In this document: positions 45,327 through 55,472 of the stretch, in pieces
Layout: each line of letters begins with the position of its first letter
How positions within the stretch are numbered: position 1 is the first letter of the stretch
NCBI RefSeq assembly: GCF_013337045.2
Contig: NZ_CP118259.1
Coordinates: 2,480,001 to 2,544,000 of the forward strand
Source of the DNA: Agrobacterium vitis
Lineage (GTDB): Bacteria > Pseudomonadota > Alphaproteobacteria > Rhizobiales > Rhizobiaceae
DNA: 64,000 bases
Direction of reading: 5' to 3'
Position numbers and translations under genes: made by a program
Notes under the pieces: model-generated
What the model was told of the DNA's origin: nothing
The model's input: only the letters and a program-made list of their open reading frames with translations
Database searches by the model: none

Positions 45327-47211
45327 CCTCTGGAGACGGTGAAACGGGGTTTCGATAGCGCGCTGATACCAGCAGCAAGGACGCAAGGGCGATCTGCCCG
45401 ACGACCGGCAAGCAGGCATACTGAAGGACGCTGATTGCGCCGCCCGGCACTCCACCCATGACCAGCCAGACCAAGCCCGTATTGCTCACGACCCAAAGGA
45501 TCAAAAGCCGCAACCGCATCTGGTGCCAGCCAGCCGGAATAGCAGCCCTGCTGTCATTGACCAATCCCTTGGTGCCCCAACTGACATCGTGGAAATTGGC
45601 AAGCGCATAACTCAGCAGATAGAAGCTGGCGACGGGAGCGGACGGAATATAGATCACGAACACTCTCAGCAGATCCGACATCCCGCGGGACGAATGGTGC
45701 AAGACCGCCATGCCAAGGATAAGGGCAACCGTCAGGATCACGCCCTGAATGACAGGACCAACCTCAACAAGGCAGATGGCGAACCCCAGGACCGTGCAGG
45801 CCAGAAGAATGCCCAGGCCAAGGCCATGCAAGCAGCCATGCAGCCTACGGCTGAAAGATTCCCCCTCCTCCCTCGCCTTCATGCTGACCAGACAATAAAG
45901 CCAGAACAGCAACGCACCCGTCGCCATTCCCCATGCCAAACCATTGTCCGCAACGCCATTTCTGGCCTCGCCTTGCCAAAGCCCTGACGTCAGGGAGACA
46001 AGCAGGGCGAGTGACGCCGGGATGAACCATTGTTCCAGCAATTGCAGCAGGGTCCAGGCCAGCGCCAGCGCCATCGAACACCAGCGCGCAGGCGTCAGGC
46101 GACCATGCCACAGCAGAGCGGCAAGGCTGCCGACGGCTGTCAGGCGCGCCACAAGCGTACTGTTTGTCCAGCGGCGGCGCTGGCGCAGCAATTCGCCAAC
46201 CGTCGCGCAGCCATCGGTGACAAGATTGGCATCGTGATGATAGCGGATGGTGCAGGCAGGGTGGCTTTTGACGATTTCCGCGCCGATTATCCGATCCTCG
46301 GCGAGAAACAGATTGGCCTCCATCAGGCTCTTCGGCCTGGAGAGCCCGCGAAAATAGGCAGCCAGAGGATCGCCGTTTTCACCGCGTCTCAAGGCCGACA
46401 TTCTGAACAGGCTGGCCTGCCCCGGCACGACTTCGAGATAGCCCAAACCGTTGCCAATCGGCCAATCGGATAGTTTCTGCCAGAGAAAATCCGCCTGTTG
46501 CCAGCTTTGCAGCCAATCGGTCAAGGCCGCGTCTTGCATGACGATATTGGTGGCAAGGGCTGCACAGTCCGGCTCGCGTTGCATCTGCGCCAGCAATGCC
46601 GGCAGGCAATCGTCAGCAGGCCGGGACCCGGCATCGATCTGCAAGACAAAATCTGGCCGCAGGCGTTCTGCAAGGTCTCGAAAGAAGAAGGCATGGCTGT
46701 CCAGCTTGCCCCTGTTGCGGTCCTTCACCGCCAGATGGACGCAGAGAGGGTTTCCGCTGCCCCCCGTCAGCCGATCCACCGGAATATGCCGGGTCTGAAC
46801 GCGAACCCGCACCTCATCCTCTCCCTGCCGACCGATGCTCGCAGCCTCAGGATCAAAGCCCCAATCGAGATCGAAGCCAAGCCGGTTGAACAGCGCTTCG
46901 GTCTCGGGGTGAACGCGGTCGCGGCCATCCAGCACGATGGCCACTTCCAGCCGTTGTATAGGGCCGTTTCGGCTGAGCAGCACAGCCTGATTGGCGGCAA
47001 GGCAAGCCAATGTCCCCGCCACCGCCTCGGCAGGCTCGTTGAAAAGTGTGAGGCAGGCAAGAATTTCCGTACCCTCGGACGAGGCCTGATCGAAGGGTTG
47101 ATCATCAAACCCAAAAGTTCTGAGAGAGCCATCCTGCAGCAAGACAGGCGCACGCAAAGCGGCAGCCTGTCCGGCTGCACCGTCAGGTGCAACTGGAGAG
47201 AACAATGTCAC
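45286..47211 (-). CDS. Chitin-synthase-like family 2 glycosyltransferase
   Basis: 641 residues. A processive GT2 domain comes first, with TLFNEP at 55-60, D95 (LDG), D193 (QIDAGSRP), VVPGQASLFR at 261-270, the base motif EDR at 305-307, and QRRRW at 344-348. About eight membrane helices follow from residue 360 on. SWGTKG at 544-549 is the hallmark of chitin synthases. Together these point to processive transfer of a hexosamine or similar sugar and passage of the chain through the membrane. The start is GTG with AAGGA before it. It is the third gene of a group with DUF1501 and DUF1800 proteins, 68 bases downstream. The product is not known. Confidence 0.85.
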   Translation of the reverse strand: MTLFSPVAPDGAAGQAAALRAPVLLQDGSLRTFGFDDQPFDQASSEGTEILACLTLFNEPAEAVAGTLACLAANQAVLLSRNGPIQRLEVAIVLDGRDRVHPETEALFNRLGFDLDWGFDPEAASIGRQGEDEVRVRVQTRHIPVDRLTGGSGNPLCVHLAVKDRNRGKLDSHAFFFRDLAERLRPDFVLQIDAGSRPADDCLPALLAQMQREPDCAALATNIVMQDAALTDWLQSWQQADFLWQKLSDWPIGNGLGYLEVVPGQASLFRMSALRRGENGDPLAAYFRGLSRPKSLMEANLFLAEDRIIGAEIVKSHPACTIRYHHDANLVTDGCATVGELLRQRRRWTNSTLVARLTAVGSLAALLWHGRLTPARWCSMALALAWTLLQLLEQWFIPASLALLVSLTSGLWQGEARNGVADNGLAWGMATGALLFWLYCLVSMKAREEGESFSRRLHGCLHGLGLGILLACTVLGFAICLVEVGPVIQGVILTVALILGMAVLHHSSRGMSDLLRVFVIYIPSAPVASFYLLSYALANFHDVSWGTKGLVNDSRAAIPAGWHQMRLRLLILWVVSNTGLVWLVMGGVPGGAISVLQYACLPVVGQIALASLLLVSARYRNPVSPSPEVTVRAESVPHLHR

Positions 47212-47279
47212 AGCAATATCCTTAAATTATTCGGATCAGTCTTTGGAGGCTGTCAGGGTCATACTGAGCCCGACAGCCT

Positions 47280-48524
47280 CTAGAACAAGGCCAAGGGCGC
47301 AAAGCCCTGCGCGGCAATCGGATTGGTTGGGAATCGCCAGAAATTGCCGATCACCGACGCATAGACACTGCGAAAATCGGTGGTGAAAACCGGATTGCCT
47401 TCCGCGTCGAGCTTTTCCAGATCACAGCGGCTGCCATAAAGCCCAGGCTTGATCCCGCCCCCCATCATGATAACGGGACTGCAAGAGCCATGGTCTGTCC
47501 CGCCAGAGGCATTTTCAGCCGGTCGGCGGCCAAATTCCGAATGGGCGATAACAAGCGTATCGTTCCAGACACCGATCTCCTTCAATCCGCGCCGCAGACC
47601 CATCAGCGTGCTCTGAACCTTCGCCAGCAGGCGCTCGTGCTCGCCCCGTAGATTGGAATGCTGATCGAAGCCGCCGATGCTGATCTTGAACAGTGGCGAC
47701 TTCACATCCTGTTCAACCATCCAGAGCAAAAGAGCTGTCTGGGCATCAATCGGGTCCATGTAATAATCCCGCGTAAACCGTGCCTCGAACCGGTTATCAC
47801 CCTTCAATCTGGCGGCAACACGCCCGATAACCTCCTGCTGGTCGGCCATAAGGCGGGTCAGATAGGCGAGCGCAGCATGATCGTCCGTCTTGTCGGTTCC
47901 TGCCATCGCGCTCGGAGACCCGCCGCGCAATGCATCCTTGTTATCGACCGTCAGGATGCGCATGCCATCGCCCTCAAGCAGGTCCTGATTGCCTGAAAAC
48001 ACCACACCATCTGCATCGAAGGGTCCCGCATCCTTTCGGTTCGCCTGCAAGACCTGGCTGACCCAACCGCCACTGGAAATGCCTTTTCTGGACCCGCCCG
48101 CCCAAATTTCCGCCGATTGAAAATGCGAGAGATTGTTATCGGGATAGCCGACATCCTGGATGATGGCGATTTCGCCATTGTGATAAAGATCCGCCATCTG
48201 TCGCCAGGCCGCATTGAAGCCCAGCTCCGTATTGAGTGGCAGGATCTCATCCCCTTTCAGGCCGATGGTTGGGCGCAAATGCCGGTAGACCGGGTCTTTG
48301 AAAGGCACCAGTGTATTCAGGGCATCGTTGCCACCGAAAAGTTCGAGTAAAATCACCCGGCGGGCAGAACCAGCAGCCCCCGGTCCGGCAGCCGCCAAAG
48401 CCTGCCTGGCCCACAAGGGCGCCCACTGGGGGCCCCACACCGGCATTGAGCCCACAGCAAGACACCGACCCATCCATGCTGCAAATTCACGGCGCGACAA
48501 CCCATGCCTGTTAAACATAGCCAT
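47280..48524 (-). CDS. DUF1501 protein (sulfatase-like), Tat signal
   Basis: 414 residues. The N terminus carries a twin-arginine signal (LSRREFAAWMG, with a hydrophobic stretch to about residue 45), so it is exported folded, probably with a bound metal. The mature part has the DUF1501 blocks VILLELFGGNDALNTLVPF, NNLSHFQSAEIWAGG, IGGFDQHSNLRGEHERLL and DTLVIAHSEFGRRP..NASGGTDHGSCSPVIMMGGG, the metal-binding face of the alkaline phosphatase/sulfatase superfamily. DUF1501 is found next to DUF1800 in many bacteria; the function is unknown. It is 30 bases after the DUF1800 gene. Confidence 0.9.
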   Translation of the reverse strand: MAMFNRHGLSRREFAAWMGRCLAVGSMPVWGPQWAPLWARQALAAAGPGAAGSARRVILLELFGGNDALNTLVPFKDPVYRHLRPTIGLKGDEILPLNTELGFNAAWRQMADLYHNGEIAIIQDVGYPDNNLSHFQSAEIWAGGSRKGISSGGWVSQVLQANRKDAGPFDADGVVFSGNQDLLEGDGMRILTVDNKDALRGGSPSAMAGTDKTDDHAALAYLTRLMADQQEVIGRVAARLKGDNRFEARFTRDYYMDPIDAQTALLLWMVEQDVKSPLFKISIGGFDQHSNLRGEHERLLAKVQSTLMGLRRGLKEIGVWNDTLVIAHSEFGRRPAENASGGTDHGSCSPVIMMGGGIKPGLYGSRCDLEKLDAEGNPVFTTDFRSVYASVIGNFWRFPTNPIAAQGFAPLALF

Positions 48525-48554
48525 TCATTCCCCCGAATTATAATGGTGAAAAAA

Positions 48555-50567
48555 TTACTTAAGGTTGTATTGCGGATCTGTCGTCATCGACCTGAGAAGA
48601 TCGATCAGCGCCGCACCTCGTTCAGCAGTGCCGGTATTACCGGCAGGCTGCATCGTCATGGCAATCGGTTGAGCGACAGGCTGGGCAACGGAGGGAACGA
48701 GTGCTGGCTTTTCCGCCCGGGCAGACAAGACAGGCCGCCCCAGAAGCCATTGCCCGGCAAGGTTCTCACGGCTGACAGAACCCTCGCCAACACGCGCCAT
48801 CATCATATCGAATGCCTGCTCAAGAGGCGGCTGGGCATCCTGAACTTCCTCTCGTTGCAGCCGCGCCGTAGTATATTCAATGTGACTGTTATGATCGGCC
48901 CGCAGATCATCGATCGTCGCCTGCTGCGTATCGAAAGGCGCTATATCGAACACCAGACCGACATTGCAGTAGAACATGCCGCGCGGCGCACCCGCACAGG
49001 GCGCATCCGACGGGCTCCAGCGGCTGAGCTGCGGCGGATAGCGACGCCCCGCAACCTCGACCCAATTGACGAACAGGCGGCTGTCGGGATCGTTGGAAAT
49101 ATGGGTTATCTCGACACTGCGGATATCCGCGGGCAGGTTTTTTGCCGGGATGATTGCGGTTTCCCACATCGGTTTCAAACCGCCATTATCGCCCTGGCTG
49201 CGCTGCTTTTGCAGGTCCAGTCCAATGGTTTGCCTGACGGTGGCAACCTCAGCCCCATTGACACGCACGGTAAACACGGTCGGCACCATGATAAATTCCG
49301 AGCTGAAACGGACGGCGAGATCGCCTGGCTTGGGGGTGCGGTCGGCAACCCGCAGCGCATCCCAAAGCCTGGAGACCACAAGCCGCCGAAGCACCAAGGT
49401 CTTCATGTTCAGCCAGGACGTCCCCTCGCGCCAACCGGCAACGGACGGCGCCATAAACGGTGTCTGCCCAAGCTTGTCGAGATAGGTCACCAAAACCATC
49501 GCATCCGGCGGCGTCAGACCGAAGCTGCGGCAGAACCCAACAACGAGATCAATCGGCGACTTGACCAGATCTCCCCTGTTGGCAGGGCTCCAGAACTCAG
49601 GGCTGAGCAACAAGGCGCGCAAGAAAGGACGCAGCTCGTAATCATGATCGCGCAAGACACCCGCAAGCCGATTGGTGGCCTCAGGGTTCGGGCGAATGGA
49701 GACGAAGGCCGCATAAAATTTACCGGCAATAAACTCGGCTGTTTGCGGTTGCGCCAGAAGAATATCAGTCAGGCGATCAATCTGATCCTGACTGCCCGCC
49801 GCAATAGGCTGGCCCAGAACGATCTTTTCCCCGGTGTCCGCCTGATCGACAGCGAAGCGATAGCGCCAGCCACCTTCGAAATCCACGCCATGCCCCGCCA
49901 GGACCCGGGAAACTTCACGCACATCACGCTGGTCATAGTGTCCAATGCCAAGCGTGAACAATTCCATCAGCTCGCGCGCCAGGTTTTCATTGGGATGGCT
50001 GCTGGTATTCCAGACATTGTCCAGGCTGGTCAGCATCATCGGATCGCGCAGGACATCCCGCAGCAAGACCCGAAAACTACCGCCACCTTCCCGGCGAAAC
50101 AGCGCGATTTGATCGAAGAGCGGCGCACTAACCCGGCCAGGATCAAAGCGTGATACGAAGTGACCGTGCCAGAACAACGCCAGTCTTTCAGCAAAAGGCG
50201 TAGGAGTGGTGATCATATGATTGATCCACACCGCCTGCATCTGATCGCGTTCCGCCACATGCTGCAGGATCATGTCGCGGTTTTCCCAGCCACTCGCCCA
50301 GTAATCCGGCCTTGGCCGGGAAACAAACGGCGGCGGCTCCGGAAACTCCGGATGATCAAGACTGTCGAGGAAATGATCGACAGCCTCTTCGCGCGTCAGT
50401 TCAACCAAGGCGGCAACTTCAGCAGGACTGGCACCAAAGGCAACCCGCTGCAAAAGATGACGCGCCTCGCCAACATCCATGGCATGCGACGATACAGACA
50501 AAAAGACAAGAAAAGCCATCGGCAAAACAAGCCGATTGAAGAAATACCCCACGAAAATCATGCTCAT
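48555..50567 (-). CDS. DUF1800 protein, exported
   Basis: 670 residues. A signal peptide (IFVGYFFNRLVLPMAFLVFL, cleavage near SSHA) leads into the DUF1800 domain: EARHLLQRVAFGASPAEVAAL, a long helical region with WINHMITTPTPFAERLALFWHGHF, NENLARELMELFTLGIGHYDQRDV, and GKFYAAFVS. Towards the C terminus about 150 residues form a beta-rich part (TVFTVRVNGAEVATV, VEITHISNDPDSRLFVNWVEVAG), resembling a carbohydrate-binding sandwich, which is longer than many DUF1800 proteins. First gene of the group. Two starts are possible (50567, 50561); 50567 is used. Confidence 0.88.
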   Translation of the reverse strand: MSMIFVGYFFNRLVLPMAFLVFLSVSSHAMDVGEARHLLQRVAFGASPAEVAALVELTREEAVDHFLDSLDHPEFPEPPPFVSRPRPDYWASGWENRDMILQHVAERDQMQAVWINHMITTPTPFAERLALFWHGHFVSRFDPGRVSAPLFDQIALFRREGGGSFRVLLRDVLRDPMMLTSLDNVWNTSSHPNENLARELMELFTLGIGHYDQRDVREVSRVLAGHGVDFEGGWRYRFAVDQADTGEKIVLGQPIAAGSQDQIDRLTDILLAQPQTAEFIAGKFYAAFVSIRPNPEATNRLAGVLRDHDYELRPFLRALLLSPEFWSPANRGDLVKSPIDLVVGFCRSFGLTPPDAMVLVTYLDKLGQTPFMAPSVAGWREGTSWLNMKTLVLRRLVVSRLWDALRVADRTPKPGDLAVRFSSEFIMVPTVFTVRVNGAEVATVRQTIGLDLQKQRSQGDNGGLKPMWETAIIPAKNLPADIRSVEITHISNDPDSRLFVNWVEVAGRRYPPQLSRWSPSDAPCAGAPRGMFYCNVGLVFDIAPFDTQQATIDDLRADHNSHIEYTTARLQREEVQDAQPPLEQAFDMMMARVGEGSVSRENLAGQWLLGRPVLSARAEKPALVPSVAQPVAQPIAMTMQPAGNTGTAERGAALIDLLRSMTTDPQYNLK

Positions 50568-51157
50568 CGCCCCCCAGCGAAAACAACACAATTCGAAAGG
50601 GTAATATAATATTATCAAGAGTCAATTTATTTATCAAAAAATAATAATAACAATCGATTGTATATTAACTATTATTGAATTTTGAAAATTATTAAAAAAT
50701 ATTTATTAATATGTTCTATAAAAATACTATGCTAAATTAGATAATTTAAATAAATTTAATTTAATGGAATTTGACCTGTTAAGATGGCTTCACGCTCCGG
50801 CCCACGGTATTTTTTGATCGCGACTGTTTATCAACCGGCTGTTACCGACACCAACAGCCAGATGACGCAAATCAATCTCAAGTGGCTGATAAATTTAAAA
50901 TATTCAAAATCCCTTTAGTTTCCGCCCCCTCAACGGCATTGATCGGTTTACTGCGCGTGGATTCGCAGCTGACTTCGGCAGTGCAGCAACGAATTGCGAT
51001 TGACATTTCGTGGCATAATGTGAGTATTTGCCCATGAGTAAAGCGAATGCTCATTAGATCGCGAGTAAGATCAAGGTCTATCGGTTGTTTTACCAGTGGC
51101 CCGTCGGCAGACCCTCAAGGGGCCTCCGGGTTCCACTTGGTCTTCTGGGAGGAAGAA
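50568..51157. other. AT-rich divergent promoter region
   Basis: About 590 bases between the DUF1800 gene and smoE. The first 180 bases (50610-50790) are extremely AT-rich and contain no recognisable gene. Transcription of both flanking groups should start here. No binding site could be named. Confidence 0.5.
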
Positions 51158-52477
51158 ATGACATTGAAAACCATATTGCTGGGCGCGTGCTCGGTCTTCG
51201 CCATGGCTGGCGTGGCCTCTGCTGAAACGCTCACCATCGCCACCGTCAACAACGGCGACATGATCCGTATGCAAAAGCTGACGGATGATTTTACAAGCAA
51301 GAACCCCGGCATTGATGTGAAGTGGGTCACGCTCGAAGAAAACGTGCTGCGCCAGAAGGTCACCACCGATGTCGCCACCAAGGGCGGCCAGTATGACGTG
51401 ATGACGATAGGCATTTACGAAGCCCCCATCTGGGGCAAGCAAGGTTGGCTGGCACCGCTGGACAAGCTGAGTGCCGACAAGGCTTACGATGCCGCCGATC
51501 TTCTGCCGCCGGTGCGCTCTGGCCTGACCGTCGATGGCAAGCTTTATGCCGCACCGTTCTATGCCGAAAGCTCGATGGTGATGTATCGCAAGGATCTGTT
51601 TGAAAAAGCAGGCCTGAAAATGCCGGAAGCCCCCACCTGGGACTTCATCAAGGAAGCCGCCGACAAGATCACCGATAAATCCAAGGAAGTCTACGGCATC
51701 TGCCTGCGCGGCAAGGCTGGCTGGGGTGAAAATATCGCTTTCCTCTCCGCCATGTCCAACTCCTTTGGTGCCCGCTGGTTTGATGAGCAGTGGAAGCCAC
51801 AGTTTGATCAGCCCGAATGGAAAAAGACCCTTCAGTTCTACGTGGACCTGATGAAGAAGAACGGCCCTCCGGGTGCGTCTTCCAATGGCTTTAATGAAAA
51901 CCTCGCTTTGTTCCAGACCGGCAAATGCGGCATGTGGATTGATGCCACGGTCGCGGCTTCCTTCGTGACCAACCCGAAGGAATCCAAGGTTGCCGATCAG
52001 GTCGGCTTTGCTTTGGCTCCTGATAATGGTCTTGGCAAGCGCGGCAACTGGCTGTGGTCGTGGAACCTTGCCATTCCGGCTGGCTCCAAGAAGGTGGAAG
52101 CCGCTGAAAAGTTCATCGCCTGGGCAACCAGCAAGGACTATTTGAAGCTGGTGGCGGAGAAGGATGGCTGGGCCAACGTTCCTCCGGGCACACGCACCTC
52201 GCTCTATGCCAATGCTGATTACCAAAAGGCAGCACCTTTTGCCAAAATGACGCTAGACAGCATCAACGCAGCAGACCCCAAGCATCCCACCGTCAAGCCC
52301 GTGCCTTATGAGGGCGTGCAATATGTGGCTATCCCAGAGTTTCAGGGCATCGGCACCGCCGTTGGCCAGCAATTCTCGGCGGCTCTTGCCGGTCAGACCA
52401 CGGTGGATCAGGCGTTGAAGACGGCGCAGACCTTGACCGAGCGTGAGATGAAGAAGGCGGGTTATCCGAAGAAGTAA
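51158..52477 (+). CDS. smoE: Sorbitol/mannitol ABC transporter, substrate-binding protein
   Basis: 439 residues with a signal peptide (MTLKTILLGACSVFAMAGVASA, cleavage near 22). Family 1 extracellular solute-binding protein: LTIATVNNGDMIRMQKLTDDF, GGQYDVMTIGIYEAPIWGKQGWLAPLDKL, YAAPFYAESSMVMYRKDLFEKAGL, SNGFNENLALFQTGKCGMWIDATV. The pattern is that of polyol-binding SmoE, and the genes that follow (two permeases, ATPase, sorbitol and mannitol dehydrogenases) confirm it. GGGAGGAAG precedes the start. A long inverted repeat follows the stop. Confidence 0.93.
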   Translation: MTLKTILLGACSVFAMAGVASAETLTIATVNNGDMIRMQKLTDDFTSKNPGIDVKWVTLEENVLRQKVTTDVATKGGQYDVMTIGIYEAPIWGKQGWLAPLDKLSADKAYDAADLLPPVRSGLTVDGKLYAAPFYAESSMVMYRKDLFEKAGLKMPEAPTWDFIKEAADKITDKSKEVYGICLRGKAGWGENIAFLSAMSNSFGARWFDEQWKPQFDQPEWKKTLQFYVDLMKKNGPPGASSNGFNENLALFQTGKCGMWIDATVAASFVTNPKESKVADQVGFALAPDNGLGKRGNWLWSWNLAIPAGSKKVEAAEKFIAWATSKDYLKLVAEKDGWANVPPGTRTSLYANADYQKAAPFAKMTLDSINAADPKHPTVKPVPYEGVQYVAIPEFQGIGTAVGQQFSAALAGQTTVDQALKTAQTLTEREMKKAGYPKK

Positions 52478-52497
52478 GGGTTGAGTGCGGGGGTTTA

Positions 52498-52677
52498 CCC
52501 CCCTCTGCCCTGCCGGGCATCTCCCCCTCAAGGGGGGGAGATCGACTCAGAGTTTACGTCTCGCTCCTGATTTTCTCGTCAACAGGTCGATAACACAAGC
52601 GGTGCTGGAGAAACTGGCAGATGCGTCTATCCGATCTCCGCCCTTGAGGGGGAGATGTCCGGCAGGACAGAGGGGGG
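52498..52677. repeat. Long inverted repeat, copy 1 (inside the polyol operon)
   Basis: Arms at 52498-52544 and 52632-52677, about 46 bases each, with CCTGCCGGGCATCTCCCCCT and its mirror; the loop is about 87 bases. A second copy is at 56292-56470. It lies between smoE and the first permease gene and may lower transcription of the downstream genes or protect the smoE mRNA. Confidence 0.9.
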
Positions 52678-52738
52678 TAGGCCACACACTCCAACACGAA
52701 CATTTCAATGTCCAACACCCCCAAGAGGCGCGGCAGAC

Positions 52739-53611
52739 ATGGCGACGACCCATACCCATTCCTCGGCCCGATGGATGATGGCCCCTTCGGTTATCCTGCT
52801 GTTTGCATGGATGATTGTGCCGCTGGCCATGACCATCTATTTTTCAACTCTGAACTATAATCTGCTGATGCCCGGCGTGCATGACTTCGTCGGCCTACTG
52901 AATTACGAATATTTCCTCACCGATCCGGCGTTTTTTGCAGCCCTCACCAACACTCTGATATTGGTGGGTGGCGTGCTGGCCATTTCCATCATTGGCGGCA
53001 TTGCGCTGGCACTGCTGCTGGATCAGCCGATGTTTGGCCAAGGCATTGTCCGCATTCTGGTGATTTCACCGTTTTTCATCATGCCAACCGTGGCCGCCCT
53101 TGTGTGGAAAAACATGCTGATGAACCCGGTGAACGGCTTGTTTGCCTTTGCCTTCCGCGCCGTTGGGCTGGAGCCGCTGGATTGGCTGGCAACCATTCCG
53201 CTGCTCTCCATCATCATCATTGTCGCATGGCAATGGCTGCCGTTTGCCACCCTGATCCTGCTCACCGCCCTGCAATCGCTGGACGAGGAGCAGAAGGAAG
53301 CCGCCGAAATGGATGGCGCAGGGCCGATCTCGAAATTCATCTATATCACCCTGCCGCACATGGCCCGCGCCATCACCGTGGTGGTGTTGATTGAGACGAT
53401 CTTCCTGCTCTCGGTCTTTGCTGAAATTCTCGTGACCACCAATGGCGGACCCGGCACGGACAGCACCAACCTGACCTACCTGATCTACAATCAGGCCCTG
53501 CTGCAATTTGACATTGGCGGCGCATCCGCAGGCGGCATTGTGGCTGTGGTACTGGCCAATATCGTTGCCCTTTTCCTGATCCGCCTCATCGGCAAGAACC
53601 TGGAGAGCTGA
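52739..53611 (+). CDS. smoF: Sorbitol/mannitol ABC transporter permease
   Basis: 290 residues, six predicted membrane helices. Features: MIVPLAMTIYFSTLNYNLL, then NTLILVGGVLAISIIGGIALALLLD, and the coupling loop EEQKEAAEMDGAGPISKFIYITLPHM, typical of MalF-type permeases. It forms the inner-membrane channel together with the next gene product. The start at 52739 follows GAGG; the longer frame would read through the repeat. Confidence 0.93.
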   Translation: MATTHTHSSARWMMAPSVILLFAWMIVPLAMTIYFSTLNYNLLMPGVHDFVGLLNYEYFLTDPAFFAALTNTLILVGGVLAISIIGGIALALLLDQPMFGQGIVRILVISPFFIMPTVAALVWKNMLMNPVNGLFAFAFRAVGLEPLDWLATIPLLSIIIIVAWQWLPFATLILLTALQSLDEEQKEAAEMDGAGPISKFIYITLPHMARAITVVVLIETIFLLSVFAEILVTTNGGPGTDSTNLTYLIYNQALLQFDIGGASAGGIVAVVLANIVALFLIRLIGKNLES

Positions 53612-53614
53612 TCA

Positions 53615-54445
53615 ATGGCACGCGCAATATCCACCAAGCGTAAGCTGACCTTTACCCTCATGGCATGGGCGATTGGCCTGTTGCTGTTCTTCCCGATTCT
53701 GTGGACCTTCCTCACCAGTTTCAAAAGCGAGGGCGATGCCATCGCCTCGCCTCCGGTGTTTTTGTTCTTCCACTGGACCACGGAAAACTATGTCGAGGTG
53801 CAGGGACGCTCAGACTATTTTGCCCACTTCATGAACTCGGTGATCATCTCCTTTGGCTCCACGCTTCTGGGCCTAGTCATTGCCATTCCGTCGGCTTGGG
53901 CCATGGCGTTTTCGCCCACCAAGCGCACCAAGGATGTGCTGATGTGGATGCTCTCCACCAAAATGATGCCGCCCGTCGGCGCGCTGATACCGATCTATCT
54001 GTTGTTTCGTGATGGTGGATTGCTCGATAGCCGCATTGGTCTGGTCGGCGTGCTGACCATGATCAACCTGCCGATCATCATCTGGATGCTCTACACCTAT
54101 TTCAAGGAAATTCCCGGCGAAATTCTCGAAGCCGCTCGCATGGATGGCGCATCCCTGATCAAGGAAATCATCTATGTGCTGACGCCGATGGCCGTGCCGG
54201 GCATTGCCTCGACCATGCTGCTCAACATCATTCTGTCGTGGAACGAGGCGTTTTGGACCCTCAACCTCACCACATCAGTGGCAGCACCGCTGACCACTTT
54301 CATCGCCTCCTATTCCAGCCCCGAAGGCCTGTTTTACGCCAAGCTCTCGGCTGCCTCCACCATGGCGATTGCTCCAATCGTTGTGCTCGGATGGTTCAGC
54401 CAGAAACAGCTGGTGCGCGGACTGACTTTTGGCGCGGTCAAGTAA
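53615..54445 (+). CDS. smoG: Sorbitol/mannitol ABC transporter permease
   Basis: 276 residues, six predicted helices, MalG-type. Coupling loop: [34 protein letters not shown]-terminal part [30 protein letters not shown] is typical. It begins three bases after smoF and pairs with it. The ATPase gene begins 14 bases after the stop. Confidence 0.93.
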   Translation: MARAISTKRKLTFTLMAWAIGLLLFFPILWTFLTSFKSEGDAIASPPVFLFFHWTTENYVEVQGRSDYFAHFMNSVIISFGSTLLGLVIAIPSAWAMAFSPTKRTKDVLMWMLSTKMMPPVGALIPIYLLFRDGGLLDSRIGLVGVLTMINLPIIIWMLYTYFKEIPGEILEAARMDGASLIKEIIYVLTPMAVPGIASTMLLNIILSWNEAFWTLNLTTSVAAPLTTFIASYSSPEGLFYAKLSAASTMAIAPIVVLGWFSQKQLVRGLTFGAVK

Positions 54446-54458
54446 AAGGAATTTTTCC

Positions 54459-55472
54459 ATGGGCAGTATTCAGCTTAAAAACGTCTCGAAAGCCTTTGCC
54501 GAGCACAAGGTCATTCCCGGCATTGATCTGGAGATCAACAATGGCGAATTTGTTGTGTTTGTTGGTCCCTCCGGCTGCGGCAAATCCACCCTGCTGCGGC
54601 TGATTGCCGGACTGGAGGATACATCCGGCGGCAAGATTTTCATTGATGGCACCGACGCCACAGACCGCAAACCGTCTGAGCGTGGCCTTGCCATGGTGTT
54701 TCAATCCTATGCGCTTTATCCGCATATGAGCGTGCGCTCCAACATTGGCTTTCCGCTGAAAATGGCGGGCATTGATAAGGGCGAGATTGACAAGAAAGTC
54801 ACGGATGCGGCCCGCATCCTCAACCTCACCGACTATCTCGACCGCAAACCGCGCCAGCTTTCTGGCGGCCAGCGTCAGCGTGTGGCGATTGGCCGGGCAA
54901 TTGTGCGCTCGCCCTCGTGCTTTTTGTTTGATGAGCCGCTGTCCAATCTGGATGCGGCCCTGCGCGTCAACATGCGGCTTGAGATCACCGAGTTGCACCA
55001 GAAGCTGGGAGCCACCTCGATCTACGTGACCCACGATCAGGTGGAAGCTATGACCATGGCAGATAAGATTGTGGTGCTGAACAAGGGCAATATCGAACAG
55101 GTCGGCTCGCCGATGGATCTCTACCACCGACCCGCAAATCTGTTTGTCGCAGGCTTTATTGGCTCTCCGAAAATGAACCTGATTTCCGGCGAGACCGCTG
55201 CCAAATATGGAGCCACAACCATCGGCGTGCGCCCGGAACATGTCACACTTTCCACCACCGATGGCGCGTGGAAAGGCAAGGTGACGATTGCCGAACATCT
55301 TGGCTCCGACACCCATTTGCATGTCGATGTTGAAGGTCTTGGCCACCTCACCGCCCGCGCGGATGGCGATTTCACTGCCCGCCATGGCGACACGGTGTTC
55401 ATCACCCCGGATGAGAGCCGCCTGCATCGTTTCAATGAGCAGGGCCTAAATGAGAAGGAGGCGTCAGCATGA
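54459..55472 (+). CDS. smoK: Sorbitol/mannitol ABC transporter ATPase
   Basis: 337 residues of the MalK/UgpC type. Walker [10 protein letters not shown] at 36-44; [12 protein letters not shown]-loop near 82; signature [15 protein letters not shown] near 133; Walker [12 protein letters not shown] near 155; [15 protein letters not shown]; and a C-terminal regulatory OB-like domain ([11 protein letters not shown] near 253). The start at 54459 fits the family; a frame that begins earlier overlaps smoG. It overlaps smoS by ATGA. Confidence 0.94.
   Translation: MGSIQLKNVSKAFAEHKVIPGIDLEINNGEFVVFVGPSGCGKSTLLRLIAGLEDTSGGKIFIDGTDATDRKPSERGLAMVFQSYALYPHMSVRSNIGFPLKMAGIDKGEIDKKVTDAARILNLTDYLDRKPRQLSGGQRQRVAIGRAIVRSPSCFLFDEPLSNLDAALRVNMRLEITELHQKLGATSIYVTHDQVEAMTMADKIVVLNKGNIEQVGSPMDLYHRPANLFVAGFIGSPKMNLISGETAAKYGATTIGVRPEHVTLSTTDGAWKGKVTIAEHLGSDTHLHVDVEGLGHLTARADGDFTARHGDTVFITPDESRLHRFNEQGLNEKEASA

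Noticed and set aside
48504..50153. 549-residue plus-strand frame opposite DUF1800
   Set aside because: Antisense shadow; the DUF1800 frame has a signal peptide and family motifs.
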